From Coprinus comatus (taxonomy: Eukaryota > Basidiomycota > Agaricomycetes > Agaricales > Agaricaceae), in contig JAWPGT010000011.1 of assembly GCA_034638255.1 (NCBI GenBank), positions 124,001 through 188,000 of the forward strand: a stretch of DNA of 64,000 bases, in the 5' to 3' direction. Positions within the stretch are counted from its first letter, which is position 1, and each line of letters starts with the position of its first letter. Position numbers and translations under genes: made by a program. Shown here piece after piece: positions 13,424 through 25,166 of this stretch. A model generated the notes under the pieces. The model did not search any database, had not been told where the DNA came from, and saw nothing but the letters and a program-made list of their open reading frames with translations.

Positions 13424-14448
13424 ATGGACCAATTCCTCGCAGAAATACGCAAAATACCACCTGTTACGCGGACACTAACGCTGTCGTCACTTGCGGTGAC
13501 GATACCCGTTCTAATGAACTTGGTAGCTCCATACAAAATCCTATATGTGCAGGATCTGGTATTCAAGAAGCTCGAGGTGAGTTATTCTATTGCGAATGGG
13601 ATTGGTGCTTTTGACACAGTGTACTTCTAGCTTTGGAGACTATATACAAGCTTCTTCCTTGGGTGTGAGTATTGGAATAACATCTGAGCCACGAGAGAAG
13701 GCTGATCTCATTTCGTAGCGGGAGGAATCAATTACATCTTTGAATTGGTCATGATATAGTACGTTCATAAATCTCTCATACATGTGTCGAGTACATATCA
13801 TACTCAACCTCTACACAAAAGCCGAACATCAAACCAACTCGAATCCGGGCCATACGCAGGTCGATCTGCCGACTTAGCATGGCAGCTCCTATTTGTCGGT
13901 GCATCTATCATTGTGAGTCCTTCCGAATTTATTCTCCAACTACCCTGCTATAATTAGCGTATTATTATTTTCAGGGCCTAAGCAAACCTCTTAACGCTTT
14001 CATATTTGCTCGGCCTTTCCTCGTAGCCCTCACCTACCTCTCATCTGCTCTAGCCCCACCCGGAGCCCAGACCTCACTCATGGGCCTTGTAACACTCCCT
14101 GTTCAGTACCTCCCCTACCTCATGATCGGCATGGACCTCCTAATGGGTGGACCAAAAGCCGCTGCTCAAGCTATTGCAGGAGCTGTTGCTGGTCATGCCT
14201 GGTTATGGAGTGTTTGGGGCACTTCCCTTGCAGGTGCTGGTCCATTGGGTGAATTCGCCAAGGCTCCGCGTTGGCTGAGTAGATTCATTGATGGTGAAGA
14301 TAGAAGACCGCCAACAGCACCTGCTGGGGGTGCAGAAGGACAGCGAATGGCTGCAGGAGGTGTTCATGTTATTCCTCCTCGAAGAGCAGAATCTACAAGT
14401 AGCTCTACTGGACACTCCTGGGGTTCTGGAAGGAGGCTTGGGCAGTGA
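13424..14448 (+). CDS. Derlin (Der1-like ERAD rhomboid pseudoprotease)
   Basis: Multi-pass ER membrane protein of ER-associated degradation, which passes misfolded proteins to the retrotranslocation machinery. Exons: 13424-13576, 13631-13664, 13719-13758, 13822-13912, 13975-14448; 263 aa. Family features are PVTRTLTLSSLAVTIPVLM, then LWRLYTSFFLGSGGINYIF, the loop R-TSNQLESGPYAGRSADLAW, and hydrophobic segments around LLFVGASII, LVALTYLSSAL and the GLVTLPVQYLPYLMI region. The tail is hydrophilic, with Pro, Arg and Ser. It falls in the Der1/Dfm1 group; assigning it to one of the two yeast proteins is not possible here. Exons 2 and 3 are only 34 and 40 nt. Confidence 0.9.
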
Positions 14449-14699
14449 GAATGCCTTCACCTTTTCTTTAGAAAAGATGGTTTCTTTATGTGCTTGTACT
14501 CTGAATAAAACTAGTTGTGAGCAGATGGCTACTCATAACCATATAATGGTTATCCGGCTCTTTCACTGATCTAAGCAGAATGTAGGACACTGATTGTAGA
14601 ATGCGAGAGGTACTATGTATAATAAATCATGCATGTTCAACAAAATATGGGGGATACAAGGATCGAACAACTGAGTATGACAACATTGAAATCGTACAT

Positions 14700-14990
14700 T
14701 CAAGATATTGTATCTAAAATAAGACATTCATCCGTCAAATGCGCTACCAGAACAATCCTTCCTAAACCTTTCTCTACGCCAATGGGTACTAGTCCACGAA
14801 GGTTGGGTTCAGGTATTGATATACATTTAGAAGAAAACACAGAATCGATAGCCATGCCCCATGAATACGTGGCAATTTCCATCGTCCAATTGCTATGTAA
14901 TAACTTGACACTGATGATGACACACGGAGAACTAAAATCTTGGGTACGATCATTTATACCAATATTTTTGAGCTTCTCAAATTATGGTGT
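14700..14990 (-). pseudogene. Decayed copy of the neighbouring F-box gene's 3' end
   Basis: A frame ending in a stop at 14700 gives YSWGMAIDSVFSSK, then LVPIGVEKGLGRIVLVAH and CLILDTIS. The F-box gene just to the right ends YSWDADMESIKLFSK, LSPLCVELGIGRIVFVGY and CVVLDTV. Order, spacing and the termination point agree, so this is a partial tandem copy on the same strand. The similarity fades and the frame is lost a little beyond position 14900. Confidence 0.65.
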
Positions 14991-15027
14991 AGTAACTATA
15001 CCTGCATAGTACAAGGGTGATAATTTA

Positions 15028-16700
15028 TTACACTGTATCCAATACAACACACTTCCCAGACTGGTAACCTACGAAAACGATCCGTCCTATTCCCAACTCC
15101 ACACAAAGTGGTGATAGCATACGAGGTAAAACATTAAGATCGGGGGACATAGCGGAATGTTTACTGAACAGTTTAATCGACTCCATATCTGCATCCCAGG
15201 AGTATGTTACAGTATTTATCGAGTCAATATGCAGGAAGAACCCTGCCGCTGGACCAAGGAAAGCGAGTATTCTGTCATCATTATATAACGATTGGTCACC
15301 GAGTTTGATGGTGGTAATAGGTTCATGTTTATTCGTAGATATTCGAGTGAGATAAAGTTGATCGTGATAACCATAAACCAATTCTATGCAATTTGAAAGT
15401 GCATAGGGTGGAGAGGAACGTCGAAGGGCACGGTCACAACAGATATGATGAATTGGTGAAATTAGGATACTACTTTCTTCAGGGGAGTGGTCCAAAAACT
15501 GGTTGATGGCATATACATCAACGTGATTGAGAGTCACCACTACAATGTGGTCCGGTGTAGCGTAGAGCTCATACTAAATAAAATAAAATAAATTCATGAT
15601 CTCAACAAAGTGAAGGTGATACTGACCGGTCTGGATGACGTTTTTAAGGTAAACTGAATGCGATTCTGCATGAGATTGGCGCCAGTAATAGATTTCACAC
15701 CACCGATATACTGAATGAGGGATAACAAATTCCCTGCCTCAACAAAACGACACTCTATAAGGTACTTTCCTGTCAGTGCGACTGCCCATCTGGTAGGATC
15801 TTGTTCATTGTCTTTCAAAATGGCTATAGGTTTTGTGTTTGCTTGCAAAAAGGATTCTTCGCCGTGGCCTAACAGATTAACCTCGTAGATGCTTGTCCGT
15901 GTAATCTCTCGTCCTGTCAGTGATATGATTTTAAACTAGTATTGGCGATACTAATAAAAAAAATCGAACCTTTGTTTCGAATGATATTCCATAGAACTAC
16001 TCTAAAAGAAAGCCGCCGCTGAGAGGGGTCTATCCAGTAATTAAATTGTTGTAGGTTATCGGGTACACCGTCATCGCCCAACCCCGGGTTAACGAGCAGT
16101 CGTTGCTCGAGATGGGAAGAATCCAGGTCATAGCTGTAAAGCTTGCCATCAAAGTCACTGAAAAGAAACCATCTTCCACCTGGGAGAATAGCAGTGCATT
16201 GCAGCTTGGGAAACTGCAACTTGCGTTGGTTAAAAGCAAGTGGTACGCTCCCAACATTCCATCGTTCTTGTGCCCGCAATCTTCTCAACACCCAACGTTG
16301 AATTTCTCGGATGGTATAGTCTTCAACTGGTTCATCTAATCGACCAATACCACGTCTTAATTCTAGCTCCCTAGCGATGGAATACCACAGTTGCTTGGAT
16401 TGTATAGCCTCGTGCCACAACCGACACGTCTGTTAATGACATGACTTCATGCAGGTACACACAAAAGATAAGTGGAGTACATACAAGATTTACGCGTAGT
16501 AGATCCCGCCGTTCAATATGTTTGAAGATTTCACATAACATTTCCAGAGGTAATACATCAATGTATGTGTTTGATTGGGGTAAAGATGGACGGGGAGAAT
16601 GATTGCGAGTTTCTTGTGGGATAGTGCCTGTAGAAGCCAATGACTGAGCAAAAAGGCTCTTTACATGTGAGGATACCCAGGATTTGAACCCTCGTCCCAT
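15028..16700 (-). CDS. F-box protein
   Basis: Probable substrate adaptor of an SCF ubiquitin ligase. Four exons, 16700-16485, 16429-15970, 15913-15627, 15573-15028, encode 502 aa. The F-box is at about residues 45-85: IDVLPLEMLCEIFKHIERRD then LLRVNLTCRLWHEA, followed by a typical LWYSIARELELRRG. The remainder (about 400 aa) has repeated short beta-type segments such as GRWFLFSDFDGKLYSYDLD and could form a propeller-like region, but I recognise no WD repeats. This architecture is common in large Agaricomycete F-box families. A decayed copy of the tail lies immediately downstream. Confidence 0.85.
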
Positions 16701-17349
16701 TCAGCTAAGTTCAAAAATACGTCAGAGCAAGGATAGAAAGGCAGAAGACAAGCGCCGGGTTCCGAAATACACGTGGATGACGTCATAAACATGCCCCTAT
16801 TTTATCCATGTTTTCCACTTCATCAACGTCTACTCCTATTAGAAGATGAGAGGCAACCCTTGGCTTTAGGCATCCAAGAATTTATAGTTCAGAAGCACCA
16901 ACCATGGGAAACTTGGAGGACGAATGATGGTCGCCCTACGTATGTCCATATAAGATAGAAGCAGCACGAAGGAATCTTGGATCCAGATGGAGATGCTTGG
17001 AGTCTTGACTACTATCTACTTCCATTTCGCCCTTCTCTGAGCCTTCCGATGATCACTACTTTTGGTGCGCACTTGAGTAATTTCATAAATCTGCATATAC
17101 GCTTCAATATTTACGAGTTGCTATGGTCGATTAAATATTTAGGGTTTACAGGTGAACTCATGGTTGGAACGGTCGAAGATGATTAGATAATCATCGGTCT
17201 CCATCATCAAAAATGGTATCATGTGCTGAGGGTTTTAGGAAAATTAAACTTCTCCAGCTAACCTATTTAGACGGTTTAGCAATATCACCCTCATGCACAT
17301 ATGCATTAATAATCGTTTGCATTGATGTCGTGATCTCTAACTGAGGAAA
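16701..17349. other. Intergenic region between divergent genes
   Basis: Holds the promoters of the F-box gene (leftward) and the flavin-reductase-like gene (rightward). No exon chain or RNA gene recognised. Confidence 0.45.
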
Positions 17350-18434
17350 TTGTCTTCCTTACCAAGCTTGCTTCTACTCACCGTTTATTCAAAAGCCTGT
17401 TCCCCACTTCTTTCTCCCATATCGACTTTATCAGTTATGGCTGCACAATCGACTGAACAACTCGAACCTTTTGCTCCTACTTCATACAAAATAACACATC
17501 CACCCAATCCTGAATGGAAACTTGGTGATAGTGTTGATTCGACTCCTGAAGGAAAGGAGTGGATGCAGGGACTAGAAAGTGGATGGGAGGTTTTTGACAC
17601 TTCAAATACTGAGTAAGGTTATATTTATCTATACAATCTTGGCGTTATTGACCCAAATTATTGTGTAAAGTCCAGCAACATTATACAGATTACTGATTAA
17701 TGGCATCGTCCCAAGACCGGTCGCATTTGTTTCTAGTGTATCTGAAGATGGGATCGATAACCTTGGATTATTCAGGCACGTCATCCTCCCATTTATTTTA
17801 TCCATCACCAAGAAGACACCTGTCTTTTAGTTGGTTCAATCAAGTCACGTCAGACCCACCAGTCATTTCGGTTTCCTGCTCCAACACTGCTAAAGGCCTC
17901 AAAGACACTGCTAGAAATATCAAAACCTCTAAAGAGTTTGTTGTAAATATCATAAGTGAACCTTGGATCCATCACGCAAATGTTTGTTCGATCGATGCTC
18001 CTCCGGAGGTTAGTGAATGGCCGTTGACTGGGTTGACGAAAGAGAAGAGTATACATGTGAAGGCACCGAGGGTTAAGGAGAGTGCGTTTAGTATGGAATG
18101 CGAGGTGTGTTCATTTGTCTATCAGATAATCTTTCTATTTATTCCCCCGGGTATCAAGCTGCTTCAAGCAATAGATATTATTGAACCGAAGTCAGGAAGA
18201 GCCACGGGCACTCTTATCCTTGGGACAGTGAAATATATACATATTAGAAAGGATGTCATGGATGTGAAGGGAAATGTAGATCCTGGTAAGTTGAGACCAG
18301 TGGTTAGATTGGCGGGGATCACATATGCCAGTTTGGGGGATGGATATAAGATTCCGAGATTGGTCTGGGCTGAGAATGAGAATGATATCAAGGAGGCGAT
18401 TGGTGATGCGATTTATGGCGACAGGAAGTCGTGA
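17350..18434 (+). CDS. Flavin reductase-like FMN-binding protein
   Basis: FMN-binding split-barrel protein of the flavin-reductase-like family. Exons: 17350-17612, 17689-17775, 17831-18104, 18159-18434; 299 aa, or 270 aa from the in-frame ATG at 17437 (MAAQSTEQ). The longer form adds a Ser/Leu-rich N-terminus that might be a targeting peptide. Family landmarks are LLINGIVPRPVAFVSSVSED, then SWFNQVTSDPPVISVS, DTARNIKTSKEFVVNII, SAFSMECELLQAIDI, GTVKYIHI and LAGITYASLGDGY. The intron 17776-17830 needs a GC donor (AG|GCACGT) to keep the frame and the conserved FSWFNQ. The physiological substrate is unknown. It is convergent with URA5, with about 180 bp between stops. Confidence 0.87.
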
Positions 18435-18616
18435 ATAGATACTATGTAGCCCTTGCGTAGCGAGAGCTGAGACTATATTGAGGTATTATACTATGTGGTT
18501 TAAATGCTTATTATGATAGACAACATAATGCATAATGTAGTGAATCCCAGTTGCACTCCCAATCTATATATACAGTACAAATTTCAATATATCGTTGCAC
18601 ACCATAACTAGGTGGA

Positions 18617-19370
18617 TCAATTCTTCAAACCATATTTCATCCAATATTCTTGCATCTTTTCAAGTTCATCTTTCATCTCATTCTTCTCCAACCATAACAT
18701 TAAATCCTGCATCTTCAAGATAGACCTGACCCTACCCTCACCGACTAAACTCTCAACTTCCTTTACAGTGCTGCTTACACCATCCTGGCCGACCTCTTGC
18801 CTATCTAGAGCCTGGATCACACCCACGACATCTCCTCCATTCTCTTGCACTGTTTCAATAGCGCCCCTCACAGCTTTTCCAGAAGTCATCACATCATCCA
18901 GAATAACAACTTTCTTTCCGCCTACCGATACACCAACCATCTTTCCACCCTCTCCGTGATCCTTTGCTTCTTTTCTATCATATGCGAAGCCTACTGAAAT
19001 ATTGTGTTGGGTGAATAAAACAAGAGCAGTTGTTGATGCAAATGGGATTCCCTTGTAAGCCGGGCCGAAAAGTATGTCAAATGTGAGTAGGGGATTGACG
19101 TTGTTGGAGGTAGATTGAGAGTCCACAATAGTAGAAGCATATGCGGATGCGAGAGTGGCTAGAATAGGGCCTGTGCAAAGAAGGCCGGCGTTGAAGAAAT
19201 AGGGAGAAATGCTATCAAATTGGAGTTCAATTTCGATTGTCATCATTTACATTCCGTTTTGGCACGTACCGACCAGATTTAAGAGTAAAGGTGCCAAATT
19301 TAAGGGCACCCACACTCATGGCATGTTCGATGAGTTGTGATTTATAATCTGAGAGCGAGGATGCAGCCAT
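18617..19370 (-). CDS. URA5: Orotate phosphoribosyltransferase
   Basis: Converts orotate and PRPP to orotidine monophosphate in pyrimidine synthesis. Two exons, 19370-19270 and 19211-18617, encode 231 aa, the usual fungal size. The start MAASSLSDYKSQLIEHAMSV leads to GALKFGTFTLKSGRISPYFF, GPAYKGIPFA, VGFAYDRKEAKDHGEGG and the PRPP-binding motif VVILDDVMTSGKAVRGAIE. The C-terminal WLEKNEMKDELEKMQEYW is typical. It diverges from the potassium channel gene across 190 bp. Confidence 0.97.
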
Positions 19371-19560
19371 AATGTTTTGATAGATTAGGGGGATTCTGTA
19401 TGTTTTAAGTTTTATGCATCTAATCATAGCGCTTTCTCGATATAGTAGCATAACACGTGCATTGTCGTCCATATATGTCGATAACCGACTCTGAGACTTG
19501 TACCACAAGTATCCACGATGGCTGACCTCTAAAGCCTAGACACTAACCCCCAATCTCCCA

Positions 19561-22290
19561 ATGCTGCTTCAATTTCTTACCCCTGTATTATGGCCTTTCG
19601 GAAGCTCTGTGTCCTACGACGAGAGTGCTGGATCACTGACTTCCCCAAAGAATTCTCATGACCCTGAAAAGACTGAGGAAGGGTCTCCAACAAACGAAGG
19701 CGAACACTCTCAAGCACTTGAACAAACCACAAATACCCATATAGAAACAGACACGGAAACTCTTCTCATTCACAAGGAATTCAGGTCTTTGCCTATTATA
19801 TCCTGCGTCTTTGTCCCATTCTCCATATTACTCGCTATTCCAACTCTAACGGAAAGGTGGTACATTCGAACAGATGATGAACACAACATCATTGAATATG
19901 AGGAGAACCCAATGCTTCTTAATATAGCTAACGGTATTGGCCTTGGATGTGCTATTTTAGCGAACGTTTGCCTTCTTGTACGACTTGGCGAGAAAATGGT
20001 TAAAAGAATGACATTCTTTTGTATCCTTCTTTTTTCGTTCCATGGTATGCCATACCCCTGTCAATATTTTGTTCTATCATTTACTTACTTCTGAATGAAG
20101 ACGTTGTGGCTATCGCGATCATTATATTTTTCATCGTCAAAACTCAGAAAGATGATGGATTTATCCTGGGGCAGGCATTCTGGATGAATGTATGCTCCAC
20201 CATATCCTCTTTAGTGACAAATTGCACTTTGATTGTGGATTATAAAATGACTAGGAATTTGGAGAAGTCTGGTAAGCCCATACCTGCGGGTAAAACCCGG
20301 GAATGCCTTTTTCAAAGTGCTTTTTTAGGAAGTGGTTTAACAAAGAAACAACGCTCTCTAACGATAATTGTCATCATTCTCTTATTCTACCTTGCGGTTG
20401 GGGCTGCCATCAACACAGCTTTAATGTCGTTAAGCTTTGTAGATGCGCTATATTTCAGTATAGTATGCATTGAGACAATCGGTACGACCCTTCAATCATA
20501 TAATATTTGCTACCTATATTCTGAATTCTTGATGTTTCACCGACAGGATTTGGTGATATTAATCCACTAACACCTGGAGCGCGACTATTCTCAACTGTAT
20601 ATACGGTTGTTGGGATCATTCTCCTTACAATCGCGATTGGGTTAATCAGAGAGTCTCTACAGGAATCAATTCAAGTAAGCCTCCACGCGAAAATGAGAGA
20701 GGAAAGGACTAGGAGGATTAGGAAGAAATGGATATGTGCGTTACAATGGCGATTACAGCAACTTGGTTTACCCGTTTGGGTGGACGCAACAGAAGAATGG
20801 GAAACGAAACTAGGAAGCGAGACAAATGATGAAAACAGAGATGATGATCAACTGTGGACCCGCTTGAATCAAGAGGAAGAGGAAGGTCAAGAAGAAGATG
20901 TACAAGGTCTAGGCATGGATACCAAGGAAAGCAATGCACCCTTTCGTCAGCTAAATATTCAAGCATTGAATGAAGCACAGCTGCGGGCAGCTGCAATGGA
21001 GGCAGGAGCACCTCTGGATAAGCTATTGCATAATCACCTCTTCCATGTACGACGTGAAAATTCTAGGCTAGTATGGAGGAAACGAAAAGAAAGGGGTGTA
21101 ACTGGAGAAAGGAAAGGAATCCCTATATCACCCACACATCACAGACTTGGAAGGATGATCATGGTATTGGGAAATTTCGCTGTTGCAGTCGGTGTTGGTC
21201 CTGCGATCGCTAAGCATGGAAATTATGAGAATGTAAGTAGGAACGATCTGGAAAGTGGAAAAAGAGAAACAGTGGGAACAGCGGGAAGAGAACAGGCACA
21301 AAGAAATAAAGAACCCCAATTTCAGGAGCAGAAAATGGAGAGTAACAACTTGACGCGGGCGGAGTTCGAGCATCTGGAAATCAGGATGTTCAATGTGAGA
21401 CTGGCGATTGCTCTTGTGTTGTTCTTCACATTCTGGCTGGTGGGTATCATCGCTATTTTGGTCTCAAAAATCAATAAACCACTGAATCTGGTATGTATAT
21501 CAGGGTGGTGCCGCCATTTTTACAGCTACGGAGGGTTGGACCTTCAGCTTGGCGTTATATTTCTGTAAGTCTCAAATTGGGATTCTGCAGTTGTCTAACG
21601 GAGTGTAACAGGTTTCATCACCTTTACAACTGTGGGTTACGGTAAGTCTACAACAATTATCTATTTTTTTTTTAAATTTCTGGCATCATATCTGATAATA
21701 TCGCTACATAAGGTGATCCAGTCCCTCGTACACCCGCCGGCCGATCTGTCTTCGTAGGTTGGGCACTGCTTGGGGTTGGTACTATGACAATTCTTATTTC
21801 AAGTGAGCATTGCTTTCGATACACCAGAACATCTTTTGGAAATAATAAACGGGCTTCAGGTTTGGCAGATCGGTTTTCGGATGGTTACAAAAATATGATT
21901 GCTAGTTCCGAATCGACAACAACTTCATCTTCGTCTCCGGCATCGGCTGCACTTTCATCGTCGGGTGTACCTCAGCAATCATGCCTGCTATCAGGTACAA
22001 AAACAGCTTCAGGTTCAGAATTTCTCTCGACTGCGAGTTCGGGAAGCAGGGTGTCGAGTCGTACGGGTGTTACGTCTTCTAGCGGCCCTGTCAAGGCACC
22101 GAGTACACCTCCAGTTCTATTTCGGAGTCGCCTATCTCCGTTTCCACAACACATGGGAACTTTGAAAGAGAGACAGGAAGTTTTGGCTCACATAGATTCA
22201 TTGAGAACATTAACATTGTCGGCGAATGATGAAACTGATGACAAAATCATGGAGCAACGCTTTGCGCGTGTTGAAGGTGAGTTTGGGTAA
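19561..22290 (+). CDS. TOK1: TOK1-type two-pore outward-rectifying K+ channel
   Basis: Fungal plasma-membrane potassium channel with two pore loops. Exons: 19561-20020, 20101-20481, 20547-21439, 21504-21564, 21612-21641, 21713-21802, 21860-22290; about 781 aa. The first pore is ETIGFGDINPLTPGARLFST, the second FITFTTVGYGDPVPRTPAGR. Hydrophobic segments precede P1 (LPIISCVFVPFSILLAIPTL, NIANGIGLGCAILANVCLLV, VVAIAIIIFFIV and others) and flank P2. A long hydrophilic, charged loop of about 200 aa lies between the two pore units, as in TOK channels. The cytosolic tail is Ser/Thr-rich. The 57-nt intron 21803-21859 has good splice sites but a length divisible by three and no stop, so retention would also be coding. 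A last donor at 22276 could add a short terminal exon. Two exons flanking P2 are only 61 and 30 nt. Confidence 0.92.
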
Positions 22291-23974
22291 GGGATGAAGT
22301 GATTGAATAGTGTTATTTATACGTGCTTTAGATGAATGAAAAAAGTTGTTGGGGTTAATGGAACATCAGAAAAGAGGAATAACGATGTGTGATGCAGCAC
22401 ATTTGTTGCGAGGTGGAGGCCGTGCAAGTATCCAAACCCTTAATCCTGATGTGCTATCATAGGAGATACAGTGAAGGTAGCAACAATATGAAGCTATTTA
22501 AGTAACTCAGCACTGTACTTCGGTGGAGTTACTCAGATTCCATTTCTGTCGAATTATCACAATTTCCTCGGTTAGTAGTAGCAGAGTCCCGAGCTCCCGA
22601 GGACGAGCAAGGACATTGAGAAGGAGTAGGTGTATGGAGACGTTCTGGAAGTATTCTACGGAAAACAGCAATTTTTCTGGACGGGGGTCTGGTTGGGGGG
22701 ACAATTGGACTTGGAGTATGTATTGTAATGAGCAATAAAGTCGATGCCATAGGCGGGGATGAGCAGCATGATTAAATATAGCGTACGTATATTAATAGAC
22801 AAGGAGTATTGATGAAGAATGGAACGCAATACAGTGACGTTGATATGTTTCTAGACCACGAATCACGATGGACTATACCCCTGGCTTGAGTTGCTTGGGA
22901 CCCTCAAAAATATCTTTAAACACAACAGTGGACAAAGACCAATCCGATTTTTTTTTTTTTTTTCATTTTCTATGCGATGTTCGCCTAAAAACTCATACTC
23001 TTGTGACGTGGGCTATGTGGGTAGTATGTGATTCCTTGATTATGATAGGCATTAATCACGCTTTACTTGGCCGGGTAAAGGCGGCGGGAATGTTGAATGT
23101 TCCGTGGTGGTGGTATTAGTACTTTAAGCCTTTTAGTCCAAACCAGTGCTACGTGTTTAGTCGAAATTGAGACATTGACGTTATGATCTGAAGCGAGTCT
23201 TTGAGAGGTGTTATGGTTTGAACTTCGGAACTTGATACAGTTATCAGCGAGGATCACCTGTTTACATCTTCGAAAATTCGATCCCAATCCAATAGTAAAG
23301 ACTCTCAAGTAGAGGTATTTGCATTTTGGTATTGGAATGGGTATACAGCGGTAAGTTGATAACTCTTTCTGTCCGTTTGTGCGGATGTGCTAATCTGTGA
23401 TGTCTTGGCGCGTAAGACAATGCGATGCAGGGTCGAAACACTTTAGTGCTTCGTGTTGGCTTAGTGTTATTTGCTTGAGATGGAGGGATAAATTTGAGCG
23501 ACCCCGCGTGAGGCGGGACATGATGAGTAGAGGAATATTTAAGTATCTGTAGAACAGGGTGTAAGTTGTCAAGGGTAAGGAGCATAATAATAAGGTTGTT
23601 AAAACTTGAAACGAAATCTTCAGTTGTGTAAGAGGCGGTGCAGATGGGTTCCTAGCAGAAAGTGATTATGAATCATGCATCATGATTCATTAGGATGTTC
23701 ACAGAACACAAGAAGTACTTGGACCACTCCACTTTTGAAATATCGTCAAGAATGACGCTAGGAATGGATTTATACCCGAATGGAAAACATCTGGGTTACC
23801 GGCCGATGACAGTGTGTCTATAAGTATGTACTCTGGATCCGCAGCCTAAGGAAACGAGGCTCACGTGCAGAGAATATAGATCTGTGCCATTCGATCTCTT
23901 CCCTCGTGTTCCGAGCATGGAGCTACCTATAAAGACACATTCCTTCGCCCTGTACTTCCTAACTCCCCTTCGCA
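22291..23974. other. Intergenic region with a 16-nt T tract
   Basis: About 1.7 kb without a supportable gene. It contains a T16 homopolymer at 22948-22963. A TATAAAG at about 23929-23935 is the likely core promoter of the small gene at 23975. Confidence 0.45.
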
Positions 23975-24431
23975 ATGTCAGTCTCACATCTATCCAAGTC
24001 TATCTCAGAACCATATATTACTAGTGTTGTACAAGGCGGCTACTTTGCCTTTGCTAGTATCAGAGGAGAGGTGTATCTCGTTCAGGGTAAGTTATATGAC
24101 CAATTACTTGCTTATCTCATCATTGACGTCTTTTTTTTCAGTCTCAGACGCCACACCAGTCTCTGCACTCTCAACTGTGGACGTCAAGATCTTTCGACAT
24201 GAATTCATCACCATTTTCCGTTTTTCTGAGGCTCGTACCCTGCACCCTGCAGATATCTGTGTACTACAAGTCATAGATGACAGTCTAACGCGATATGAAG
24301 AAGAAAGCGAAACTGTGTTCCTAGCAAGAGATCTCATGGATCGAATGCGCAAATTAACCGAGCCTCGGTTTACAAACCAGCTTCGGGGATATCGCATGGC
24401 TCAAGTTCGACAACGACAGAGACAGTGGTGA
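23975..24431 (+). CDS. Small hypothetical protein
   Basis: Two exons, 23975-24086 and 24142-24431, join in frame to 133 aa. The intron has a consensus GTAAGT donor and a pyrimidine-rich acceptor, and a TATAAAG stands about 45 bp before the ATG, which supports a real gene. The protein begins MSVSHLSKSISEPYITSVVQ and ends in a basic, Gln-rich tail (QVRQRQRQW). Charged amphipathic stretches are present, with no signal peptide or membrane segment. I do not recognise a family. Confidence 0.55.
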
Positions 24432-25166
24432 TTACTTGGACTGGAATGACAGGGAAGTGGGAGACGGTTGCAGATTTGTTTAAATGATGCAGAGAGTCTC
24501 GAGTCTCAGACTGGCTCGCTCATTCCTGAGTCTATGCCCGTCTGCCTCGAGTTTGAAGGGGTCTATATACCCTAAGCGAGCCGCCGGATAATAGTGGAGA
24601 GAAATTCTCATGATAAAAAAATATCTCAATAGACGCTTCACAGAGGTGGAAGGCGAAACAATGTTTCCGGTTTGGTATCCATATACTTGCAATTTGTATT
24701 TTTATCATGCACTTTAACTTATTATACTCTTTCTTTTTCATCAGTGCTCGTTTCTATTCAGAATAAGTCTACCTTTGCTTCCGTCTATCTTGATCCTTCC
24801 TGCTGCTTCAAAGACTCGCTAAGTTCGACTTGCAATCTTGCGTTTACTGAATCAGAAAAGCCCACGTAGAGAGAGAGAGAGAGAAATGGACATTGCTTCT
24901 TTGATGCGAGTCAGAAGTCTTCTAAGTTCTAACCTTATATGCCGAGTAATGACCCATGAGGACGTTTGTCTTTTTGGGGAAGGATCACGGCAACTTTCTC
25001 CGGGCATTCTCTCACTGTCATCTTTACTCGCTTGAGGTTCTGACCCAGACGTTCTGAATCTGAATTGGTTTCTTTATCTTTTCCTTTGCCTTGACTCTCT
25101 TTTCTAGACTCTTTGTTGTTCAAGTTCTTCCGTAACTATTTCTCTCTACGTGGCATACCTGGGATC
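24432..25166. other. Intergenic / 5' region of the NCS1 permease gene
   Basis: No gene recognised. A short (GA)n run lies near 24871-24886. The ATG at 25113 is in frame with the permease but adds 18 residues with no counterpart I know; the ATG at 25167 is preferred. Confidence 0.4.

Noticed and set aside
16665..16700. Minus-strand GAGGGTTCAAATCCTGGG looks like a tRNA T arm
   Set aside because: The stem bases do not pair and no acceptor or anticodon arm fits; the sequence encodes the F-box N-terminus (MGRGFKSWVS).
22948..22963. T16 tract as a transposon or retroelement tail
   Set aside because: No coding remnants, target-site duplication or terminal repeats nearby.
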